NCBI RefSeq assembly: GCF_020740795.1
Contig: NC_067285.1
Span: forward strand, 19,263,241-19,327,240
From: Apus apus
Lineage: Eukaryota; Chordata; Aves; Apodiformes; Apodidae
DNA length: 64,000 nucleotides
Direction of reading: 5' to 3'
A program made the translations under genes and the position numbers. Of this stretch, positions 35,896 to 48,000 are shown one piece after another. The notes under the pieces were generated by a model. That model was given only the letters and a program-made list of their open reading frames with translations, had not been told where the DNA came from and ran no database searches. Position 1 is the stretch's first letter, and each line of letters begins with the position of its first letter.

Positions 35896-35979
35896 GATTC
35901 AGAGAGCGAGCGGAGAACTACATCGTCTTGATCAATCAGAGTTTCTGACTTCTTCTCTTCTATTCCATACAAAGAAAAA

Positions 35980-38900
35980 ATGATCAGGACACATTTCTTC
36001 CTGTTTTCAGCACTGATCATGTGCAGCATACCTGCTGAGGAAATCTTTCAGCCAACTCTAGTGCTGGACATGGCTAAAGTTCTTCTGGATAACTACTGCT
36101 ATCCTGAAAACTTAGTGGGAATGCAAGAAGCCATTGAACAAGCAATCAAGAGTGGGGAGATCCTGGACATCTCAGATCCAAAAATGCTGGCCAGTGTCTT
36201 GACAGCTGGAGTGCAAGGTGCTCTGAATGATCCAAGACTGGTGATTTCCTATGAACCATCACTGCATGCAGCTCCCAAACAAGAAATGGAGACTTCCCTC
36301 ACTCGTGAACAGCTCCTGAGTCTTATTGAGCATGTAATCACATATGACAAGCTGGAGGGCAATGTGGGCTACCTGAGGACTGATTATATCATAGGACAGG
36401 ATGTTGTGCAGAAAGTTGGAGCTTTTCTGGTGGACAAGGTGTGGAAAACACTGATAGAAACATCTGCCCTGGTGATAGATCTTCGTTACAGCACTGGGGG
36501 ACAGATTTCTGGCCTCCCCTTCATCATCTCATACTTGCATGAAGCAGACAAGCTGTTACATGTTGAGACTGTATACAATCGGCCCTCCAACACCACCACA
36601 GAGATATGGACACTGCCAAAGGTGTTGGGAGAGAGGTACAGCAAAGACAAGGATGTTATTGTTTTGATCAGCCGCCATACCACAGGAGTGGCTGAAGATG
36701 TGGCTTACATCCTCAAGCACATGAACAGGGCTATCATTGTTGGGGAGAAGACAGCTGGGGGCTCTCTGGACATCCAGAAGCTGCGTATTGGCCCCTCCAA
36801 TTTCTATATGATGGTTCCTGTGTCACGATCTGTGAGCCCCTTGAGTGGGGGTGGACAGAGCTGGGAGGTGAGTGGTGTGATGCCATGTGTGGCTACTGAG
36901 GCAGAGCAAGCCTTGCAGAAATCTCTGGACATCCTGGCAGTGCGCAGAGCAGTACCTGGCACGCTAAGCCACCTCATAAACATATTAAAGAACAATTACA
37001 GCTTAGTCGAGCGGGTGCCAGCCCTGCTGCAGCACCTTTTCACCTCTGACTTCTCTTCTGTGCAATCCGCAGAGGACCTGGCCACCAAACTCAACACTGA
37101 GATGCAGACCTTATCTGAAGATCCCCGCTTGCTGGTCCGAGTCATGATGCCAGGTGAAGCTGCTGCCCCCCTTGCTGAACAATCAATTGCAGTAGCAGAC
37201 AATTTACCTGACAATGAACAACTGCTGCAAGCCTTAGTGGATACGGTCTTCAAGGTGTCAGTGTTGCCAGGCAATGTAGGCTACATGCGCTTTGATGAGT
37301 TTGCTGATGCCTCTGTGCTTGTTAAGCTGGGACCTTACATTGTCCACAAAGTGTGGGAGCCCCTCCAAAATACAGAGAATTTGATCATGGACCTACGTTA
37401 CAACCCTGGGGGCCCTTCCTCCTCTGCTGTGCCTGTACTACTCTCTTATTTCCAAGATCCTGCTGCTGGCCCTGTCCATCTTTTCACAACCTATGACAGG
37501 CGCACCAATCACACACAGGAGCATAACAGCCAGACAGAACTGCTGGGCCAGCCCTATGGGGCTCAGCGGGGCATCTACCTGCTCACCAGCCACCACACTG
37601 CCACAGCTGCCGAGGAGTTTGCTTACCTCATGCAATCCCTGGGCCGTGCCACACTGATTGGTGAGATCACAGCAGGAAGCCTCTCACATACTATTACTTT
37701 TCCTCTGCTGCAGCCTGAGCGGGGAGTAACTCATGGTCTAACTATCACAGTTCCTGTTATCACCTTCATTGACAACCATGGGGAAAGCTGGATGGGCGGA
37801 GGAGTTGTGCCTGATGCCATAGTGTTAGCTGAGGATGCACTGGAAAAGGCTGAGGAGGTGCTAGCTTTCCACAAGAACATGGGAGTACTTTTGGAGGGTA
37901 CTGGGCAACTCCTAGAGGCTCACTATGCCATCCCAGAAGTGGCTGCTAAGGCTAGTGCTATGCTTAACACCAAACGGGCCCAAGGAGATTATCGATCAGC
38001 TGTAGATTTTGAGACATTGGCTTCCCAGCTTACCAGTGACTTGCAGGAGGCCTCAGGAGACCATCGGCTTCATGTCTTCCACAGTCACGTGGAACCAACA
38101 CCAGAAGAACAGTTCCCCAACATGATTCCCAGCCCTGAGGAGCTGAACTACATTATTGAGGCACTCTTCAAAATTGAAGTATTGCCAGGCAACCTGGGCT
38201 ACCTTCGCTTTGACATGATGGCTGAGGCAGAAGCAGTGAAGGCCATTGGGCCTCAGCTGGTGCAGATGGTATGGAACAAGCTGGTGGACACAGATTCCAT
38301 GATTATTGACATGAGGTACAACACGGGTGGCTACTCCTCTGCCATCCCAATACTTTGTTCCTACTTCTTTGATCCTGAGCCTCGGCAACACCTCTACACT
38401 ATCTTCGATCGTAGTACCTCCCGCAGCACAGAGGTTTGGACTCTCCCCCAGGTCGCTGGCAGGAGATATGGCTCCCTCAAGGACATCTACATCCTAACAA
38501 GCCATATGAGTGGCTCAGCAGCTGAAGCTTTCACTCGTGCTATGAAGGATCTACACCGAGCCACAGTTATTGGTGAGCCCACTGTAGGTGGTGCCCTCTC
38601 AGTGGGCATTCATCGTGTTGGTAACAGTTCCCTGTACGCCTCCATCCCCAGCCAAGTGGTGCTCAGCCCAGTCACTGGCAAAGTGTGGAGTGTGTCTGGA
38701 GTGGAGCCAGACATCACCATCCAGACCAGTGAGGCTATGGCTGTAGCTCAGCACATTGCCAACCTGCGTGCCCAGGTGCCACAGATACTGCAAACTGTAG
38801 GGAAGCTTGTAGCAGATAATTATGCCTTTGTGGACACTGGGACTGTTATAGCATCCAGCCTCACCAACAATATCAACAAAGACGGTTATAAAAGGATTAA

Positions 38901-39027
38901 TACAGAAGAGGAGCTGGCCAGGAAGGTGACTGCCAACTTGAAAGCTCTTTCTGGTGATGAGCACTTGAAAATACTCTACATCCCTGAACATGCCAAGGAC
39001 AATATCCCAGGGATTATACCAAAACAG
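35980..39027 (+). CDS. RBP3: RBP3 coding exon 1 (giant exon)
   Basis: A 3,048-base uninterrupted frame, 1,016 codons, from the signal peptide to GIIPKQ. The ATG at 35980 is preceded by AAAGAAAAA, a reasonable context, and gives a hydrophobic leader directly. The donor is AAACAG|GTACAG, phase 0. The frame stays open for only seven more codons into the intron, so the donor marks the real end. Confidence 0.96.
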
Positions 39028-42000
39028 GTACAGTTCTCTGATGTCAGCTAGAATGAGAGCACTGAGTCAGGTATCTTATCTCATTTCTAGCCCATATCAT
39101 AAACCCACTAGGATTTACATGTGCCCATTAGAGAAGCCAGTGCCTGAGTGAGTTTTGGAGGCTGAGCTCTTTCTGACACTAAGGCAAAACAGAGTAGTAG
39201 CTCATGGTAGTAGATGGTAGGTCTGGATGTATGCATTTTGGAGACAATAACCTTCAGGTTGTGAATCTCTCTCTGTTGTCACCTGCCACAAGCAAAGATT
39301 CTGATGCAGGGCTTCACAGTTAGAGGGAATATATCTCATTTTCTCTGTAATCCCTCTTTTTCACTGCTATGGCTTTTCAAACTCTAATAAGTTAATGCAG
39401 AGAACCACCGGTTGCAAACCAAGTTTGTAATTTAAGAAAAATTTGGTTGGACCAGACTAAATGCATACATCCGCAAAACAGGAAGCCACATTTTTTTTAA
39501 TGGATTTTTCTATATAAAGTTGCTGTACCTGACTTCTAATTCAATATACACCAGAATAACAAGCAACTTCTTTGGTAGTGACAGTGGAAAGTTTTTCTGA
39601 TTGTATCTCATGCTCAGCATCAGACAGTTTTCTAGTCACCTAGAAATATGCTGAAAGAAGTTTCTGGGTGGAAGTAAGGCGACCCTAGGGATAAATTTAT
39701 TTTTCATATCTACTTTTTCCCTTGCTGTGTGGTTTGCAAAACAGCCTGTGCTTTGTTCTGAACTTCGGTATTTATACACCGGTCTGCCTTGGCAATCTTT
39801 CTTGTTCATTGTTGTGCTAGAGGGAGCTCCCAGGAGCACTTGTTGAAATTCCATCTTCAAATTAAAGGGAGGCTTAGGATAACCTGATCCTTTTCTTGGA
39901 TGGAGTTAGCTCCTTTCTGGCTACTACTCTGGCATGGCTATCAGAGACGACTTTTTCTCCAGGGACTCATAAAATTACTTTTTGAAGAGAATGCATTTGC
40001 CTTTGCAATGAACCTGAGTATACTAAGTGTCAGGTAACTATTAAATGTTTCCTAAGGGAGGAAATCTGTAGGCTTGCACCCTCTGAAGTTTTTGGCATGC
40101 ATGATTTAAAGTGAGCATGACCTTTGTGGTATTATCTCCAACACTATGTTCAAGGACAAAGTCTAAGCATTGCCAAAGGAGGATGTTTTTTTTCAAGTTT
40201 GTTAACCAAGAAATGCTGGCCCCATTCTTGCCTCTAACTTTAAATAGAAATAATTAATTAAAGGCTTTTTCTATTCCATCATTCTGTTTCCCTCCTACAT
40301 TTGGTGGGTGTAGAAAACTTCATTCTAAATACATTTTTTTTCAGAGCTTCCTGCTAAATTATTAGCAGCATATCAATAGTGATACATCATAATTTCTCCC
40401 AATTCTAGAAAGTGGACCCATCTTGCAAATTAGTCACTGTTTTCACTGGAGAACCTTATTGGACATTGTTGTCTATTTTCACTTGTTCAAATTTTATTTA
40501 CTTTAGCCAGACTTTGAATGGTCAGAAAGGATGTACAGGACAAATATTTTACTTGTCACAGGACATTAAATTCTGATCCTGATACAGGTAGTGAGGAAAT
40601 GCCATTATACTAATTAATGCTTCTGTTTACCTCTTGGTCAAAACAAAATATTGGAAGCGGTCAGGGGATAGATCCATAATAAGGAAATCACATAAATGTG
40701 GATGAAAATAGGGACAAATCTGAGATTTCTTGCAAGGGGAAACAATGTATAACAAGCAGAGAAGTACAGGTCTCTCATGAGACTAAAATAGTTTCCAAAG
40801 GCATATGCATTCCCTCATAGTGCTTGAGGAAACTGGGAGGCAGAGAGACAAGAGAACACACATTTCCAAGCAAAGGAGGGTGAGTAAATGAAGACACTGA
40901 AGTCACTGAATTAAAGGCTTTTCCTAGTGATAGAAGATTCAGCTATTCCACAGAGCACTGGGCAGGAAGAGTACCTTTGTTTCCTGCCTTGCTTTTGCAA
41001 TACCAGTACTCCAGAGAGCAAATTCCTTAAGATTACAGTGAAGCTTACACAATGTCACTAATTGCATTTGTAATTTTTATTTTTTTACAGTTCTATACAT
41101 AGACATAGTGACTCTTTTAATCTGTACCACATTTATTCCTCAAAAACCCAAGAACTTGTTTTTCTTTTGTGCTAGCTACCTTCCAAGCCACCTTTTCCCT
41201 TACAGTGGGATTTTCTTGATAATGACCTTGACAGTGAAGCAGATCCAACACAATTAAATGAAAATAATGATGAATAACTGCAGGAAGAATGGGATAGGAC
41301 ATAGGAGACAGACAAGTGAAATGCATGTAGACCTTTGCATCTGCTACACTAGAGTAGCTGCTGAAGCATAATACAGGATAGAGAATATGTCTCCTCTATG
41401 ACAGCAGCAAGGTCAGTGCTAGCCAGAGTTGTCTGCTGCATAAATGCCACTTTCTGAAGTCGGACTTCCCAGAGGCAAATGTTGTATAGATTTTTTGTGA
41501 TTCAAAAAATAGCCTTTTGCTTATAAAGCAGAGATCTGTACACTTGCTGATATGCTGCTCAATACTCGCTACCGTTTGTGCATCTGTTTGCCTCTCTCTC
41601 CCTCCAGTCATACCTTTTTTTCAATACTGAAACGTTGTGTTCATGAGTATCTGAGTACTGCAGACTACCTGTGGAAGAACTGCTGTGTGATTTTGGTAAA
41701 TGTGTCATGTCAATTTTAAGTGACAAGAGTCTCCCTGAATTACCCTTTTGGCCCCCTGATAATGTCCAAATACTTTTAATGCCATCTTAATGCCTAGGAG
41801 ATTTTATGTATTAATATTTTAGATAAGCAGCTGAACATGATGATCAGAGTAAAAGACAGAAATAAATCCTTTCTAATGAGGAATTGTTCCTGCATTTGAA
41901 GTTCCCCTTTCCTAGATAAATAATATGCATCTATAGCAAAGTATTGTCCTTGCTGAAGGAAGCAATAGTTAGAAATGTTTCAACAGAAAAGAGCATAGTT

Positions 42001-45000
42001 TTCTTATGTCTCTGCATTCATGAGTGAAATCAAAATGCTCAGCTTCAAGTGTCAAGACAGATAACAAAATTTCTACATCTATTGCTAACAAGTGGACAAA
42101 TTTTTGTGGTCCCATACAATGCTGATTTATATCAAAATAACCACAGTAAAGTCAGTACAACTATACAAGTTTTTGCAAGCCAAAAAATGTCTCATTTTTA
42201 TCTGTCATTATACTCATTAACTCTCATTTTCACCTTTTGCAATTCAGACTTGTTGCGTTTATTTGGTGCAGAAAACAGTACAACACTTTGTTAATCACTT
42301 TTGCTCTTTTTGTAGTACCTTTCGTTTTCTGATTCTGATACTCAAGCTCAATGCAGCTGCATTCATAGTTACAATCCCATGAAAGAGATGCATTTATGCT
42401 CTTTTTTTTTTTTTCTATTGTCATTAATGATACAGTAGCTTTAGCTATTAGTTTTAAGGATTTTCAATGGGTTTTGGATTAAAATAAAAATTTAGCCATT
42501 AATCATGTTTTCAAATTTTCCTTTCAAATGTAATCTTCCAGGAAGTTGACTAGGAAGTAACTTCTCTGGCTCACAATGGGTATGTTACAAGCTGTGCATT
42601 GTCAGACTAGGCTGACACACTGCCATGCAGCGCCACGGTTTGCAGGGTTGAAGTACAGCTTCTCATTCTGCCTTGCACTCCCTCAATGGGGACTGAGAGC
42701 CTTAAATAAATTCTGTTAATCCTTTCCAGAGCACCATCCCAGAGGCCTTCAGCTTTTCCTTTTGGTAACCCCCGGCCTGGGTGTCTTGGTGCTATGGAGG
42801 GCAGTATTAGAATTCAAACCTACAGTTCTGGAACAAACTGGAGAAATTATCTATGAAAAGCAGGATGAGGTTAAATAAGAACACATGGAAGGATCTTACA
42901 CAGTTTCTAGGGTAAGAGTAATTGACTGCACAGTTCTGGGAGGAAAATAACTTGTTTAGGGGAGTCCTGTAAAAAAGTGTATGGATTATTCAGTGTTCCT
43001 AAGCTGAACACAAGTCTATAGAGTCAAGTTGTTGCTGAAAAATAATAATCATCAAACTGGAATGGATAAGGACAACTATCATCAGTAAGACGTGGAGTCT
43101 TCTGCTACATTCAGCTCTAAAGAAAATTTAACTACACTATACTATGCAGAGTCTTGGGCAATGATTTTCTGGAAAAATGTGGCTCAAGTGGAGAAACCAC
43201 AGAAAAAAGGAACAGGAACGAAGAGAAGACTTAACAAGAGTAATCTTGAAAAAGTTTAAAAAATTGCATTGTTTATTCCAGAGAAAAGGAAACTGAGAGG
43301 AAACATGAAAACAGTCTTAAGATACGTAAGAGACTGTTTCAAATACAAAGAGAATAATATGTTCCCTTGTCCATGGTGAGCAGGCCAAGAAGTAAGGCAC
43401 TTAAACTGTACAAAATACTGAACTTAGACTGTTTACACTAGATATTAAAAACATCTTAGTAATAGAAAGGCAAATGACATACTAGACTGAATTGCCTGGA
43501 AATCACCCAGAGATATGGGCATTTTTAAGAGAAAGTGAGAATCAGCTGTTGTGGATGTAGCTGATCATGCTCAGTCCTTGAGCTGGGGGACCTACTAGGA
43601 TGGATGGTTCCATTCCAGCCTGTGAGGATACACAAGGAACCTGAATGTTATTCTAAGAACTGCCCAACTCCACCATCCAGCCCCAGAGATCTCATGATTC
43701 ATAAACCAATCTCAGGATTTGCAATGGCACAAGGGTGTTGCCTGATACCATTTTTACTCTGGCAGCTGACAGCACTAACAACCTTAGTGCATATCACAGT
43801 TATATTACAATGGTCAGCACAAAATTAGATATGAAAATACAGTTGCCATCTAAATAGACAGGACAACTTGGGGATGGGTGAAAAGGGAGAAAAGAAGGAA
43901 GAGACGCACAGCTGGAAAAGTAGTTTGCCCATGGTTGGGCTATGGATCAGTAGCAGCACCAGTGATGCAACTAAATGCATGAGTTCCAGGGCAGCATTCT
44001 AGGTCCTAATTTGTGCTACATTACTTGTTCCAGTTAGGCCACTCACTTGTGGAAAGACAGTGCAGACTGTAAACCCTATATAGTTAACAAAAAGCAATCC
44101 TTCCTTGGCTTAAGTGGTGTTAGCTTGAAGGTCCTTTAGTCTAGCCACACTGCTTACAGAGTTCTTACCAAGGCACCTGAGGGTTTATATTTAACCTTCA
44201 AGTAATTTGTATGTAAACATTGCCTGACTGAGCAGCAGCAACTTAACTCTCAGCTGCATCCTGTCCCAGCTTCTCCTTGGCCTGCAAACAGAGCTCTGCC
44301 TTCCAAAGCAGAGCATGCTCTCTGGAGCTAGATAGACTCACCTTCTTAGGTACCAGCAGCACATGGTCCATATGCTAGTGTCATGAACCTGTATCTTCCC
44401 TAGACAGTAACTCAGTAACTCTCATGATTCTGTCAGTCCTAGCCTCCTCCCCTCTTTTACTTAAAATTAGGAGGCTTTCTCCACCCCTCAGAATTACATT
44501 CTGAGTGCTTTTTATCTGAGTTCTGGTCTTATACCCTTTTGAATAGATGTATTTTCATACGTTTTCCTACACCCATAAAGATGAAGAAGAGTTTATCTGG
44601 GAACCTTGCGTATTCATTTTATTAAATGAGAGCTGAGGTTTTAAAAGCAACCTGCCCACCTTGAAAACTGTAATCAATTTTCACAAGTTAGCAACACAAT
44701 TAATAAGCACTGTACTCCTCTGTGAACAAAGATGTGATGCAGCACAGTAAAAGAAAACATAGGGAAAAAATTACTGCAGGCAGAGAAGTTATTCTTAATC
44801 AGCCTGCTTATGGGTATGCATCTAGCAATTCTTGTTGGAGATAGAGCTAAGAAACCTGTGTGTTCAGTTGAAATATCATTAGTAAGCGTCTGAGAGTAAC
44901 ACATAAATTTTATTTGTAGATGTTACCAGTGAATGATGATTCAGCTCTGTCAGAACGATGCAATGCATGATGGCCATATTCTTCAAAACTGTGATTTGTT

Positions 45001-48000
45001 AATCAAAGTACAGTGGACAGATCCAGCAGCATTGCTGTCACTGGGAAGTGGACTGGAAATGACAAACTCAGCAGTGCTGGACTGATATGTTTGCAGTCCA
45101 GATACAGTAGTTACTTTCCCAAGGTACAGTGAGAAAAAAGCATACAGAAGAGGACTCCATAGAACTTACTCTCACCATTAGATCAACTCCTAGCCAACAG
45201 GGCTTTTTTATTAACGCCTGAAATTTTGGCAATTTTGGCTTATGGAAGGTACTGAATGATTAAGCCTAGGGCAGCCAGATGTGTGATATGGTGGGTAATA
45301 CTGCTGCAGGTAAAGGTAACTGTGCTTCAGCTATGTTACATTGTGTTCTCACACCTTTGAAACCCTCGTTCTGCTGTGGCAGACATGCATTTAGCAAGAG
45401 CACAACCCCAGACCAGAGCACTACATATAGGACAGGAGGTTGCCTGACTTCTCTACAGTTGCAGAAAGCCCAAATGCCTCCTGCATTTTGTGGCATATTC
45501 TGGGTTGTGAGACCACCTTTTAGCAGATGGCTCGCTGCTGACTCCTTGTTCTTTTGGGTATAAAAGTATGGATTGTCTGGGGCTGAGCTATAGCAGAGGG
45601 CAACTGATTGAAGAGCACGTATAGAATCATTTTCACAGCAACTCTAAGGAGGAGCCAAATCGCTGAAGGTCACATAAGTCATATACATCTCAAAGCCTTA
45701 TCTCCTCAGGCTGAAGGAGAGTTAATTTTTTAGACCCAGGCATGCAAAACAAGTTTGGCAATAGGAGCAGGCTATCACTCCAATGCATATAAGGGCTACT
45801 AGGATAACTTTATTAGTTGGCTACACATTGTTATTTAAGAAATACGTGCTGTTTAATAATGTAAGCTAAACAAAATTAAATTGTTCAAAGCCCAGCACGT
45901 GAGACTCCAGGCACATGGCCACCATATGAGAGATTTAACACAGTCTACCTCATGAGTATCCTTGCACATGCCCAGCACATCCGGTTCCTCTTTGTCACAG
46001 GGGCTGGCTCATCAAGAGGGGCTGGGGCCAACCTGCAGCCAGCATCTGTTTGTCATCTGAGACCAATCAAGAGATGATAATCATCCCAGGTGCCTTTATT
46101 TAGAAAGAATTGCTAAAGAAAACTAATGGGCTTGGGTGGCAGGCCTGGGATAGTGGCCTGTGCTGCAAGTCAGGGGATTGTTCTTGTAGCCTTCTCATCC
46201 TCTTTAGTCTGAGTAAATTCCTGTATTCTTGAATAAACTTAACTCTGACAAATAGGGGCTTGATCCAGACTCTGGGTGTGCTATTGATGCACCTTATACT
46301 GGGCAAACAGTGCAGCAGCCCATGATAACCTATGCTTAATATTAAAAAATCTTAATATAATTCATTATGTTCTTCAAGCTTGATCACATTCCTCACATAT
46401 GTACCACCTGGACTAAACTTGCTCCATACAATTCTTTTTAAATCGTGTGCCAAGCTATGAGTGCCAGCTAATGATTTGTTTTGTTTTTGCAAACTCTTTC
46501 AGATCCCTTCCCCAGAAGGATTTGAAGATCTGATTAAATTTTCATTCCACACAAAAGTATTTGAAAACAACATCGGCTATCTGAGATTCGATATGTTTGG
46601 AGACTGTGAACTTCTAACCCAGGTGTCTGACCTACTAGTAGAGCATGTTTGGAAGAAAATTGTTCACACAGATGCATTAATCATAGACATGAGGTAAACC
46701 TTTGAATGGCAAATAACCAAGGCTCTTTCAAAACAGCATTTTATTTGTGAAAGTGAATTAGCTTTACATGGCTTACTGTCCTGTTTACAAGCTAGCATTG
46801 CTGGTATTAAAGGAGAAAAGGAAAACAGCCAAGGCAAACAGTAACAATCTGGAAGTGTATCTCAAGACAAATTGTACTATCACTTGAGATGTTTACAACT
46901 AAATAGGCAAAATTAGGGAATATATTGCAGAATGCAATCCTGGATGTCACATCTGTTTTCTTTCTCTGATTTATTTCCAGTCTAACTCTGCATGTGCTTT
47001 GTATTAATTATATGTGTATACATATATATATATATATATGGCTTAATTAAATTTTTTAGTGCAGGCAATGGTCAAATGATTGAACAGTCAAAAACAGACC
47101 ATGCATAAGGCTGTGTTATAACATCTAGTTTGCCATACCTGTAGTGCTAAATTATCCTGGATGATCAGCCCAGTACAGAATAGCCCTTGTGCACAGAGCA
47201 CAAAGGAGGCTTAAAGGTACTACTGCTGCCTCAAAGGTACTATAGATCTCCTAGACCCTGCTGCAGCAAGTTACGGCATCATATGCCTGCTCTCAACTTA
47301 GGATTCTGCTGCTGAACACTTGAGTTTGTCAACAATCCACCAAGTCTTACAAACCAGAAGATAGCATCCATTTGTTGCCAGCTATCAAAGCAGATTAATA
47401 GCACAGGCATACATTTCCCATACAATATTTAGATAAGTCATTCCCTTCTTTTGGTCCAGAGCTAATTTTTGTGAGGCCAGAAAATTACAAAGATCAACTA
47501 AATAAAATAAGGCCTTTGTAAGAACTCATTTTTAATACTGAAATAACTAATGTCCATTGCCATTGTGAGGCTCTCAGTATGTGGTAATCTTAATATTCTG
47601 GGATTTGCAAGAAAGATGAGCACAGCAATGAGAGCAGAGAGATCAGTCTCACTATGTAAGCACAGAGAAAGCAGGGCAGCAACCAACAACACACACCCGT
47701 GACTGAATTTAAATTCAGCAAAGGCTTCACTATCTTCCAGCAGACATGAGATGGGACTGGGACTTTCTTCTATCTTGCCTTGTTTTTCGCCTACACTAAA
47801 ACTCCTGTCAGGACCAGAGGCATTAAAACAGCAAAGGTGAAATCATGTCCTAGGTACCAAATGGTCTCGTTGTAGTTCTTTTCTTGGGTTTTTAATTCTT
47901 CTCTCTGGACTGTCTAACCATTTTCTCAAGGTGAAATAAACTTCTTTATGGGCTAGACTGAGCACAACTCATTTTCTAGCAGGTTTTTCCTGGAGTGTCT

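Larger units (their letters stand above)
26340..35979. other. Intergenic DNA between GDF2 and RBP3
   Basis: The first part should include the GDF2 3' untranslated region; candidate ATTAAA signals are at 26568-26573 and 27510-27515. The stretch then holds a CpG-rich segment (30097-30960), a tandem pair of small hairpins (31173-31218), an old CR1-like relic (32400-32545) and the RBP3 promoter near its end, each listed separately. No protein gene was recognised. Confidence 0.55.

Noticed and set aside
39028-39051. Read-through of RBP3 exon 1 into intron 1 giving a shorter protein
   Set aside because: A strong donor at 39028 and conserved downstream exons completing module 4 show that the frame is spliced, not ended here.
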